64,000 bases of DNA from Calliopum simillimum (Eukaryota; Arthropoda; Insecta; Diptera; Lauxaniidae). The stretch spans positions 7,688,001 through 7,752,000 of the forward strand of contig OX638368.1 in NCBI GenBank assembly GCA_951812925.1, written 5' to 3'. A program made the translations under genes and the position numbers. The notes under the pieces are model-generated. The model ran no database searches. It saw only the letters and a program-made list of their open reading frames with translations, and was not told where the DNA came from. Below are positions 10,692 to 21,230 of the stretch, piece after piece (positions within the stretch are counted from its first letter, which is position 1; every line of letters begins with the position of its first letter).

Positions 10692-12295
10692 TTACACTAT
10701 TAACAAATATTTATATTTTATATAACAATATTTTATTTTTTTCTTAAGACCCTTCATTAAGTTTTGTACAGTTGTTTCGTCGACAGTACCGTACGACCTT
10801 CGCCACTTATTTTTGAAATCTTTTAAATTTTTTCCAGTACTTTTACTCTTCCGAAGTTCTGATTTCATTAGAGCCCAATATCTCTCAATAGGTCGAAACT
10901 CTGGGAAGTAAGGTGGATTCGCATTTTTGGGAACAAAATTTACATTATTGCTATTGCACCATTCTATGGTGGCTCTAGAGTAGTGAGAGATTGCTAAATC
11001 AGGGCAGAACATTACAGTACCCCCGTGCTCACGGATAAATGACAAAAGACGTTTTTGAAGGCATTCATCAATATAAATTTTCGGGTTAATTTTTTTTTTT
11101 TTTTTTATTATTCTTTTATTTATTATTCACAAATTGGATTAAATGTACAATACTCAATAATTAACAATAATAAACAAAACTACGCCCTGTAGTTCATAAG
11201 AACTAGAGTCGGACGCAGGATACTTAATTAAATTAAACCAGTGGGTACATGGGGTCGTGGAATTAAAGTTAAAATTAAATGCAAAATTTATAAAAAAAAA
11301 AATGTGGAAATTAAAATAAAAAGAGAGATTAAAACAAAATAATATATATATATACCTATGAATAGGAAATAAGCCAAAAATTTACATTGAGTGCTTAATA
11401 TATTAACGTAAGACTTCAATAACTGTGTTTATGTTTTCATGAGAAATACAGAACAGCCAAGATTTCAATTTCTTGAGAAAAACATGTTTATTTCTAATGC
11501 ATCTTAAATGGAGCGGGAGTTTGTTAAACAATCTGGGAGCAATAGCATCGTAGAAATGTAAATAAAGTTGCAGATTGTGGGAAGGAACCACGGCTAAATT
11601 AAGAGAATTTATTCTCAAACCATAATTTGAATCATATCTGATGTTAAACGTGTACTCAGAGTGCCCTGTGTTACAAAAAAAACTGCTTCTCAGACCGCAA
11701 GTGCATATGGCCAGCCAAACTATATACTGCTTGGGAAATTTTGTAATTTTCTTCTCTTTAAATTTGCTCTGTACCTGCCCCTTTTCCGAACAGGTATAAA
11801 ATTCATGTCTTGGTAGCTGTTTAAAATCTGCCTTAACGTATGTTTCATCATCCATTATGCAGCAGTTAAATTTAGTCAGGCAACCGATATATAACTTTCG
11901 AGCTCGCTTTTGAGCCTCTAACTGCTTTTCATTGGAACGGTCTGGTACTTTTTGAACTCTGTAGGTCTTAAGCTTAAGTTTTTTCATTAATCTGTTTATA
12001 GAAGATTTTGAGGTTCCTGCTCTGGCAGCCATATCTCGTTCTGAAGTGTTAGGATTCTGCTTAAAAAGGTGCTTCACCTTTTTCACCAACTGTGTGTGGG
12101 TCTACATATACTGGCTTTTCTACCTGAACCCTTTTTCCGCGTAATAAGTTTACCCTTACTATAATTCGAAATAACCCTTGGGACAGTGATTTTTCATGCA
12201 CCTGTTTTTTTTAGCTATGGCTGAATATTTTAATTCTGGTTTTTGCAGGTAAGTGTACAAAATGAGTTTGCGCTTTTTTCTTGATTACTAGACAT
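10692..12295 (-). pseudogene. ITmD37E transposase (copy B), interrupted
   Basis: The transposase starts MSSNQEK at 12295, shifts frame in the N-terminal region (SYSAIAKKTGA, then a basic linker), and is open from 12089 to the insertion. It shows a helix-turn-helix (TSERDMAARAGTSKSSINRL), first catalytic Asp in CIMDDETYVKAD, then VWLAICTCGLRSS. After the insertion it resumes as YIDECLQKRLLSFIREH, second Asp in FCPDLAISHYS, and Glu in RPIERYW. Counting gives 37 residues between the second Asp and the Glu, the defining D37E spacing. All three catalytic residues survive, so loss of function is due to frameshifts and the retroelement insertion. Confidence 0.85.
11090..11664 (-). mobile_element. 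5'-truncated non-LTR retrotransposon nested in the ITmD37E transposase
   Basis: Reading on the - strand, the insert begins inside the transposase and encodes YTFNIRYDSNYGLRI, then FNKLPLHLRCIRNKHVFLKK and a stop near 11403. This is the C-terminal block shared by jockey/CR1-type reverse transcriptases (YN/FNKLP followed by FKKxLK). About 300 bp of 3' UTR follow, ending in a 17-nt poly(A) (poly-T at 11090-11106 on the + strand). Poly(A) plus 5' truncation is typical of target-primed reverse transcription. A target duplication was not resolved. Confidence 0.75.
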
Positions 12296-12595
12296 TTTTA
12301 TTGTTTGAAGTTTATTTACCAAGTGTTATACTTATATTTTTGTAATCATCATGTTATATAGAATAAATAGCACCCATATTTCGACCTGCACGATCATCAG
12401 GTAAATCATAATCTTAAGGAATAAAAGTATCAAATTTTACTAGGGCAGTTCTTAGTACTTTTCGTCATTCCAAATATTTACAAAAATCAACTGGAATTTA
12501 ACTTTCTTTAGGAGCTTAAAGTATTTATTGAATACACTCGAACTTATTGCTTAAGCAAACTTTTTAAAATTAAATTTTTGCTTTATAGAAGTTTT

Positions 12596-12938
12596 TCAAT
12601 ATTCCTGGATTATAACTGATATTTGAAATATTTTTCAATACTCCTCGTCTTGATATTTTAAATGTTTTACGATACTTCCGGACTTTTCTGATATTTTAGA
12701 TGTTTTTCGATACTCCTGAACTTTTATTGATATTTTAGATGTTTTTCAATACTCCTGGACTTGTGATATTTTAAATGTTTTTCGGTACTCCTGAACTTTT
12801 TCTGATATTATAGATATTTTTCAATATAATACTCCTAAACTCTTAGTGATATTTGAAATATTTTTCAATACTCCAGGACTTGATATTTTAAATGTTTTTC
12901 GATACTCCTAGACTTTTACTGATATTTTAGATATTTTT
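12596..12938 (+). repeat. Minisatellite, about nine units of 34-44 bp
   Basis: Units start TTTTTCRATACTCC, continue with GGACTT/GAACTTTT and end GATATTTTARATG. They alternate between a short (34-36 bp) and a long (38-44 bp) form. One further unit and a partial unit reappear at 13255-13313 beyond an inserted repeat. Confidence 0.85.
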
Positions 12939-12941
12939 AAT

Positions 12942-13250
12942 GCTGGTGGTCAAAATTCGACCACAAATGTATTAAATAATTTTGGTACTTTTTGACACTT
13001 TTAGTACTTTTTTTGCAATTTGGTACGAAATAGAAAAGCTTATTTATCATTCATTGTTGTTAATGTTGAAAAGTTTGTATTTAATTTTACCTGGCTTAAA
13101 GTCAAAATATTAACATAATTTTTACTTTGTGCACATCTATACACAAATACCTTTCTAATGGTGTATAATTTAAAGTCGTACTCTATTTCTAACATATTAA
13201 AAAGAGATTGACAAATTTTTGTCTTGCGTATTAATGTGTATTAATGTGTA
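12942..13250 (+). repeat. Dispersed repeat family member inserted in the minisatellite
   Basis: The block containing CCACAAATGTATTAAATAAT and TTATTTATCATTC is found inverted at 35645-36030 with small gaps. It splits the minisatellite at 12596-13313, so it inserted after that array formed. No coding capacity is seen. Confidence 0.75.
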
Positions 13251-13319
13251 GATTTTAGAAGTTTTTCGATACTCTTGAACTTTTCCTAATATTTTAGATG
13301 TTTTTCAATAGTTTGATAA

Positions 13320-15228
13320 CTTTTAATTCAAAAATGTTCTTTCCAAATTGTTATGACTGAGAATACTCGGATACTAATATATTAATACTCTAATATCCAT
13401 GAAAGATCTCGCTTTGAATTTCCTATTCTCGATTTAATTCCTCTACTTAACTCTATACATGAGTAATGTGTACAATTTGGAGGATATTACCTTCTTCTTG
13501 TATTCCCATTTTGTAAGGCAGTTATTTTTAGAATTCCTTTTTTTTCTCAAAATGATAATATAAGCAGATGATGCTGTTACTGCGCTTGAAATAAAAAATG
13601 ATTTTTTTGGTGATTAATTTAAGAAATTTTTATTAATATTTATTAAAATTAATAAAATCATAAAATTTTTGAAAATAATAAAAATCAAATAAAAGAAATG
13701 TAATGAATTATACTGTGCCACAAAAGAAAGAAAGTAGCAGTGTTCTAAGTTCGAATGACGCCTAAGCTCAAATCAATAAGTACATGACGTGTATCTAGCG
13801 TATACCAACAAAACAAACAAGAGACACGAATCTAAGAATTTATAAGATCCGACAGTGTTCAAAAATACCAAATACTTAAAACTCATATTGCGTGAAAATA
13901 CATTTGGGCGCAACATATGGACATAGATATGTTTGTATGTATATCTTTTGTTTTTGTTTACACTTTTTCTTTGATGATAACATACTCATACATACATACT
14001 TAGTATATACTCGTAGTATGTAGACAGGCGGTTATTTAGGGGATTTCTTTTGTTGTTTTATTTTTAATTTGTTAAAAATTTTTTAAATAAATTTTTGCTC
14101 ATTTTTTATTTGTATTTTTAATTTATTTCGTTGGTGATATTTTTTTGTTTTTGGTCTGTCTATCGTGGAATATTTGGACAGCTATGAATAAACTTAGTAA
14201 TTGAAATTGAAAACATTCGTGGTATGAATGTTGATTTGTATTTATGTATATAAATACATATGTATGGTTAGTTATGAAAAATAAATAAAAACAGCTAAGC
14301 CAATACCTAATATAAAAAATTGTATAACTTAGAAAAAACGTATGTTTCATATCGATCACAATTAAAAAAAAAAAAAACTACAATATTATTAAAATTAAAG
14401 AATAATCAATAGAGAATCTAAAATTAAACATGCATTTAGTTAAAGCAAAATTTTGTGGAATTTAAAAAAAAAGTTTTGCTAAAATAAAAAACAAAAGCGC
14501 GAACATTTTAGAACTTCTACCTATCATACTTGTTATGAAATAATGAAAAGATTATATCAATGAACACTGTTCATTGAACAGGCCATATGGAGCTTTTGCG
14601 GAACTCAAGTCCCAAGAGCACCGTGTTGTCAAATTCACGCCTACCTTCCATATAGAGTTCTTTAGAAATTGTATGAGAGGTAGGCGTGAAGATTAACCGC
14701 TCAATCCGAGACATCGGTATCAAATTTCATTTATCTAGCTTCATCCCAGGGATTAAAATAGAGGGATCTTCTACACACTTTGTATTCTTCTTAATCTAAA
14801 TGTGTTGCTCTTTACCAAAAAATGGGTTCCTCAAAATCAGTATTTACTATATTTCAATTTCCCGACAAAATTATTACACTTTTGTGAAAATATTTGAAAT
14901 TTGAAATCAGTAATCCGAAATTGCAATGCGTAAGATAATCGATGTGCGAAATATTGCCGATAAATTGATAAAAATTATTGAGCTCTATCTGGCGTTCAAA
15001 AAAAATACATATTTATGACAAATTCAAGAGATGTTTGAATGTGATTTGCATCTGATGTCATTAAAATTACTCTTGGTACAACAAATTGATCGGACAAAAT
15101 ATCGCTGTAAAACTCGGAAACAAGTAGTAGAGAAAAACAAGGCATATTGTGAAAAAAGTGCATAAGGCATAAAATGCTTTGAATTGACTAATGAATACGA
15201 GTGAGTTTTTTTAGAAATTTTTGAAACG
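13320..15228. other. AT-rich intergenic DNA, no gene seen
   Basis: No supported coding or RNA gene. A small inverted pair (TTCACGCCTACC at 14635 and GGTAGGCGTGAA at 14680) occurs within a less AT-rich patch that may be repeat-derived. Confidence 0.45.
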
Positions 15229-15230
15229 TA

Positions 15231-16406
15231 GGGGAAGAGTACCGCCATCGGGCAAGGTTCGGGTGTGGGCACCCCCCCCCCTCCCCCGTAACTTTTGACA
15301 AAAAACAAATGCGGCTGTTCTGACAAATGTTAAGCGCGTGTTATGACAGCAAGAAGTTTTTATGCATATACCGGAGCAAACAGACGCATTTGCTTTGTGC
15401 TGAGAAGAAAACAATTTTTGAATAAGTGAAAGTCAACACAAAAGTTTTTTTCAATAATTTTTCGAGTGCGATAAATCGAAGTGAATTAATCGAAAAGCTG
15501 AATGCAATCTATATTTATGCAGTAAATTTTTTATATTTTGTGATTCAAAACCGAATGCAACCAAAACATTCACACAACACAATTTGCGCATTGCTTTTCA
15601 AAGTGGCTATCAAAGTCGAGTATGGGCCCCGAAGTGGTCCGGGTGTGGGCACCCCTCTTTTTTTATTTAAAGCGTGTGTTTTACTGAAATATCATCGTGG
15701 ATGCCAACGTTACTAATCTTAACGGTATTCTTTTGCCATTTTACGCTTTTTTAGTGGAAACGAAAGACCCAATAGGCCTTTTAAAAATATCGTAGAAAAA
15801 AAGTTATTTTCATTAAGTGTTGGTGTTAAGGTGGCATAACATTTTGCAAAAAATCTCGGTATTGAGTTTCCAGACAAGTAGACCGAGGAGCAGGTGGCGG
15901 GCATGGATTGGTACAAAAAATTCATGCTTGGCAAAAGAGCAAAGGCTAAAGGGCTAGCTAACTTGATCTGTCATCAGCCGAAGATAATCAAGTCTGGTTT
16001 CGGGGCAACAGGCATGATGTAATTTGATCCAGACGTTTTCAGTGACGCTGATTTTGTTAAAGCCGTTGAGCAAAATTTGTTAAATTTTTGTGAGTCAATG
16101 TTTCCGAAATAAGTTAATTTTACATTCTTCTCCACTTAATTGCGTTAAATTTCAGATTTTCCCATTTTAAGCCGATTTTCTAAGTGTGCCCACAACCGGA
16201 TCCAAAATTTTTTTTTTATCAAAAATGATCACTTCACTATTTTTTTGATATAATTTTTCCAACTGACGAAATTAATTTACTTTCTTCACCAATAGTTAGC
16301 TAAGGTCTTTAGCTTTCCATTGAATCTTATACGTCTGGATAGTATACATTTGGTCAAAAGTTATGAGTCGAAAACAAAACGGTGCCCACATCCGGTACCC
16401 TTCCCC
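15231..16406 (+). mobile_element. pogo/Tigger-like element, deletion derivative, copy 1
   Basis: The ends are inverted repeats (GGGGAAGAGTACCG at 15231 and its complement at 16406, each followed inward by GTGGGCACC), flanked by TA at 15229-15230 and 16407-16408. The inside carries broken pieces of a CENP-B/jerky-type transposase. Near 15840-15960 is HFAKNLGIEFPDK followed by GMDWYKKFM (the DNA-binding domain block). Near 16000-16060 is TGM then FDPDVFSDADF, the block usually found after the DDE domain. The DDE catalytic core is missing. The same family is present at 25261-26135. Confidence 0.8.
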
Positions 16407-16408
16407 TA

Positions 16409-17907
16409 CTAAATTTTTATTTTTATTTTTTTTTGTTTCACACGAAAATATATGAAAAAATTTTTTACAGTCATAAGTAAAAGAAAAATCTTTAATGATG
16501 AAGAAAATAGTAGTGATTTCAAATCTAAAATAAATTTTTAAGTCGGTCCATCCCAATATTTCTAAATCCCGATTTATTACAAAAATGAGCAATTTGTACT
16601 GGACATTTGCGTTTTTTAAAAATCTTTCCAGCATTAAATTTTTTTTGGTAACGAAACAGGATACTTAATGTCTGGCCGCGATACGTGATCTTTAAATTAA
16701 AATTTATATGCCTTACCTTTCAAAGTATTGCTTAAAAAAGACGTCAAACTGCAAAAAACGGAAATTTTTTTTCGAAATTCTAACTTTTCTCTGAAATTTC
16801 CCCAAATATTTCCATTGAACTTAAACTATACTATATATTTTTAAAATGACCATAAATTCTCCTTGCCAAATCAGTGAAAAAATGCAAAATCAGTTAAGAA
16901 ATAACTGAACCACAAATTTTTAAGCGCACAAAGTTATCCAAAAACAGTTTTTTAAAGAATAACTTAACACTTTGAGGATTTACATATTACAATTTTTAAG
17001 TATAGGCATGTTAAGTACTCGACCAGACCTACAATATCTGCAAAGTCTCATGCAAAGTGTAAAATCACTGTAGCACTGTGTAATATTGTATAATATACAT
17101 ATGTATGTATTTCTATTAAACAAAATATTCCTATAAACATAAAAATATAATTTATAAAAGAAGAAGAACACTAGACCAAGTGAAAGCCATTTCTGTCCTT
17201 GAAAGTAATTTAAAAATGTTTAAGAAAAAAAAAAGCTCTAGTGTCATTGTATTGTGTATTAATTTTGGTTTTTTTTTTTTTTTTTCCAATTTTGTTTGGC
17301 TGTATGAAATTTTTTCAAAGTAGATACTGTTCAAGTAAATAAATAACACCCACATTGTTGTTGGATGATTTGTCAAAAAATGAAAATGTGTAGTCACGCG
17401 TCTTTACGACGGTCACTTGTGACATAGATATCTTTGTTAAACAAAATGTACCCCCATAAATACGATACGGTTCAAATTTTTCATTGAAAAAGAAAATATT
17501 ATATATCGAGAGGTATGAGTTTAAATGTGCCTAGAGTATGTTATCTCCTCTTTAAACGTAAATTGTTTTTGTGAATACCTAAACATACTTCAATTTAAAA
17601 ATTTTGCAATATTGTGATCATTCATTCAATCATTTAACTGCGCAGTTGACAGGTGTCTAATAATAGAATATGTTTTAAGTAGTTTCGTGCCGGTAAATAT
17701 AATGAAATGTTTACTACGAGTATTTTGAACAAAACAGAATAAAAATAATTTTGTTTTATATGTGGAATACCTTTACGTACTCATTACTATGCGAATAGTA
17801 TTTCTCAACTGTAAACAATAGAAAAATAATAGTTTTTTATACTTTTTGGAATAGTAATAAATGACATTATTCTGCTACCAATCATGTTATATATCAAATA
17901 GCGTCGT
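16409..17907. other. AT-rich intergenic DNA, no gene seen
   Basis: Open frames of 63-112 codons are AT-rich with no conserved domain. No TIRs or splice structure were recognised. Confidence 0.45.
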
Positions 17908-18221
17908 AGTATGGGCAGTGGCGGATAAACCCTAAGGCACCAGTAAGCACCTGCCTAGGGCGGCAGATTTTGGAAGGAGCGGCAAATTTTTGGAGTGATA
18001 AAAAAAAAGTTTTTATAATTGAAGTATTGAACTTTATTTTATTTTACCTAAATGGTACTTTAAAAACATTTAAATTCGGCATTATTTATGCAACACCAAT
18101 GGACGGTTTAACCGATTAAAAGCAACCATGTAGTGTACTATACGGTTAAATTATGACGATTATAAAAGATATTTAAGAAAAGTTTACTCAATGCCCAGGG
18201 CGGCACGCTTAAGAATGTGGG

Positions 18222-18537
18222 GGGCGGCAAAATGAGTGATTGAAATAGATATTGTTCTATAAGACCAAAGGACCATAAGCTAAAGAACTCTTATCAAATG
18301 CAAAATGCACTGTAGGGGGTGGCAAAATTGACTGTAGGGGGCGGCAAAATGATTGATTGAAATAGATATTGTTCTATGTGATCAAAGGACTATAAGATTA
18401 GGAACTCTTATCAAATGCAAAATGAACTGTAGGGGGTGGCAAAATGAGTTTTAGGGGGCGACAAAACGAGTGATTGAAATAGATATTGTTCTATAAGACC
18501 AAAGGACTATAAACTCAAGAACTCTTATCAAATGCAA
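18222..18537 (+). repeat. Tandem repeat inside the hAT element, about 120-bp unit, nearly three copies
   Basis: Units contain GGGGGCGGCAAAAT, then GAAATAGATATTGTTCTAT and AACTCTTATCAAATGCAAA. The G-rich part resembles the element's own subterminal sequence, so the array probably arose by duplication of a terminal-proximal segment. Confidence 0.8.
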
Positions 18538-19011
18538 ATAAAAATAAGATCTGTGTCATATGTGGAGGCTCTGAAAAAATTTGGCTGTCTAATTGATATG
18601 GCAACCTTGGGAAACAATGAACTACGCGAAAAAGCGGAAATATTAAGAAAAAGTTTTTCTGAAGATTTAGAAAAATCATTAAGCGACGAACTTCTCCAGT
18701 TCAAGTCTTATTGTGCTGAAAAAGCTTTAATACAAAATTTGCCTCAGGATTTGCTTCAAATTCTTCGGAGAAATGATCTCCGCTCATTGTTCCCAAATGC
18801 TGACATTGCGTGTACAATGTACGTATGTACACCAATTTCCAATTCCACTGCTAAAAGGTCTTTCTCTGTTCTAAAGCGAGTCAAAAATCACTTAAGATCA
18901 ACAATGGGGGAAAGTAGATTGAGTGCACTTGCTATTTTAACAATAGAAAAAGATATTTTGCTTGAATTAGATTGGGAGGATATTCTGGTGAATAATATCC
19001 TCCCAATCTAA
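18532..19011 (+). pseudogene. hAT transposase C-terminal fragment (dimerisation domain)
   Basis: An open frame of 159 codons runs from within the tandem repeat to a stop. The conserved part, NSTAKRSFSVLKRVKNHLRS then LAILTIEKDI, is the hAT C-terminal dimerisation region as seen in ZMYM1-like and other hAT-derived proteins. hAT proteins are normally over 500 aa and the BED finger and RNase-H-like catalytic core are absent, so this is a truncated remnant. The initiating ATG lies in the repeat and is probably not an authentic start. The last codons lie in a perfect hairpin (18964-19014). Confidence 0.8.
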
Positions 19012-19014
19012 TTC
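18964..19014. repeat. Perfect 21-bp-arm hairpin at the end of the hAT ORF
   Basis: GAATTAGATTGGGAGGATAT plus one T (18964-18984) is repeated exactly inverted at 18994-19014 around a 9-nt loop. It spans the last codons and stop of the transposase fragment. Confidence 0.9.
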
Positions 19015-19403
19015 ACTTGCACTTAAAAAAATTAAACGAAAAATTTTTTAATGTATGAATAAACGATGTATTTAAACATACAAATCATTAAAGTGTTAAT
19101 TGATTTGTTTTTATTGTGTTTTTATTATAAATTTCTTTTACTATAAAAAAAAAATCTGAAGGAGGGGGGGGGGGACGGCGAAAAAATAAGTGCCTAGGGC
19201 GGCAAATTACTTAGATCCGCCACTGAGTATGGGCAATAATATACATGATGTAATTGATAAGGTTACGAAGCTTCTGGGAGGTGATGGATGCAACCTAGAC
19301 TATCGAAAAATGGTGCTTCGGAAGAGGGTCTAAAATGTATACCTGAGGAATTAAAGGGGTTAAAACTGTTTTTTCTGACTTGTTTTATAAAAAAAAAATT
19401 CAA

Positions 19404-20083
19404 TTGGGTCACCCTAACGTTTTAGAGAAAACATTTTTCACTATAAAGTTTTAGTCAATTGTACATGCTTTCTAAGAATGATTTTGGTTTACAGGGATTT
19501 AGAACATTTCGCAAAGTTATGGACCTTTAAAGTTGATATTTAAAATTTCTTTTTCCTATTTTTTGACTTTGGCGGCCATTTTAGTATAAAAAAAGTCCTA
19601 ATAACATACCTTTTTATAATTTTTTTGGAATTCTCATTAAATTTTCTTTAATTTGATATCGCATTTGTCACACCAATTTTTTTAATTGAGTTCAGAAAAA
19701 AATACTTTTAAAGAACAACCCGTCTGAAGGCTCCAGCACGCACATCATATGCAGCGTAACGCATGTGTGTTACATAGAAAAGTATTTTTTTCGACCTCAA
19801 ATTAAAAAATTGGCATAACAAATGTACTACCGAGTTAAATTAAATTTAACGAGGATTTCAAAAAAAAATTATAAAAGCGTATGTTAATAGGAACTTTTTC
19901 ATACTAAAATGGCCGCCAAAGTCTAAAAATAAGAAAAAAAATTATATATATCAACTTTAAAAGTTGAGAACTTTGCGAAATCCTTTTAAAGCCTATAAAC
20001 CAAATACACTTTTAGAAAGTCCATAGAATTGGCTAAAAGTTTCCCATAAAAAAAATTTCTCTAAGACGTTAGGGTGACCCAAG
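19404..20083. mobile_element. Foldback element with about 310-340-bp inverted arms
   Basis: The left arm (19404-19710) and right arm (19760-20083) are inverted copies sharing TTGGGTCACCCTAACG termini, TTTCGCAAAGTT, GACTTTGGCGGCCATTTTAG and TAATTTAATTTGA-like blocks. A solo arm of the same family lies at 34714-34960. No coding sequence is present and the target duplication is unclear. Confidence 0.8.
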
Positions 20084-20089
20084 AAAACT

Positions 20090-21225
20090 TTTTTTTGTAT
20101 AACAAGACAGAATTTCTAAATGCAGGCAAAATGCATTTTCTTTTTGTTTTCTTCTTTCTTGTTTGTCTTCCTTGAAGTACATAATAAAAACAATTCGTTT
20201 GAAGCGTGAAAAATATTTTCGATCTTATTTAGCACTATCTCGAGCAAAAATTTAATAAACAATTTTTCTTAAATTACAGCACAATTTTATGAATTCTCAC
20301 GTTCAATATGCGCAGTCAGAAAATGTTTATGCCGTTGCTTACAGCAACGTGTTAAAACTCCTGAACCGAAAATAATATTTACTACCCAGAATAATTTAAT
20401 TGTTGTTGTTTTTCTGTAATTTACAATTAAATATTTAACATACACGTTGTTATTATTTAAGCAAAACAAACCAAAAATAATTTATCAGAATTTTTCACTT
20501 TCTATATAGGCATCTGCCTGTGCAATAATATGTGGGGGGATATGGTATCTACTCAGATATAAAAATAGAATTGCATTTTATATTTTAACATAAAGCTTTG
20601 TGTACTAAAATATATTTTTTTTGTAAATTTGCTACATTTCTGTTACAAAAAAAAAAGAAAAAATGAAAAATTGCAGTAGCATATGTTGGGGTTGTAAAAA
20701 TTATTGATAAATAAAAGAAATGTTAAAGTGTTGTGCAATGTGGGATGTATAAATAAAAATTTGTATTTCGTTTATTTCGATAAAACCAAAAACGGTCTTT
20801 TGATATACCGTACACTGAGCTAGAGATAACCAAAATCATGCTATCCTAGAAGTGACTAAGAAATTTTCAGATCTAAAATCCAAAGAAGAAGGTGATTCCA
20901 ATTATTTTTCATTTAAGCAGCTTTTTGATGAAAACGATGAGTCGAAAGATAAAAAGTATCAGAATCTATATTGTGGAGAGCAACAGATTCTACAAACAAT
21001 ATTGCTTTGCTTTAACGAAAAAGTAACTGTTAAGGAAATATTCGTAAAAAACTGCAAAAAGTCGAAAAATTTTATTTTATCGAATATTTCCTAAATCAAT
21101 ATTACTTGTAGAACCCGTAATTCTGTAATCCCTTTAAATTGCCATACTCTTTTTATTGAGTCATACGCTTAGTACTGCAAAACAATAAAAATACGAAAAA
21201 ATCCCCCCATATTTGCCCACTTCGA
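20090..21225. other. Intergenic DNA, no gene assigned
   Basis: An 80-codon open frame at 20852-21094 starts at a non-ATG codon and has no recognised domain. Its end overlaps an inverted pair (AAGGAAATATTCG near 21033 and CGAATATTTCCT near 21079). I could not assign it. Confidence 0.4.
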
Positions 21226-21230
21226 AAAAT

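Larger units (their letters stand above)
10572..12452 (-). mobile_element. ITmD37E transposon copy B, complete ends, with nested retroelement
   Basis: Both ends carry about 29-bp inverted repeats (AGAACTGCCCTAG then AAAATTTGATACTTT with one mismatch) at 10572-10600 and 12424-12452. Each is flanked by TA (10570-10571 and 12453-12454). The length of 1881 bp falls to about 1.3 kb after subtracting the nested insertion at 11090-11664, normal for this superfamily. It encodes the transposase pseudogene on the - strand. Confidence 0.85.
17916..19225 (+). mobile_element. hAT element with 8-bp target duplication AGTATGGG
   Basis: The element starts CAGTGGCGGAT and ends ATCCGCCACTG, a hAT-type terminus. 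It is bordered by identical 8-bp duplications AGTATGGG (17908-17915 and 19226-19233), the diagnostic length for hAT. At 1310 bp it retains only the 3' part of a transposase (18532-19011), with internal tandem repeats replacing the rest. Subterminal CTAGGGCGGC-type motifs recur at both ends. Confidence 0.9.

Noticed and set aside
12596..12938. CRISPR-like regular repeats
   Set aside because: Units are contiguous, diverged and of variable length with no unique spacers: a minisatellite.
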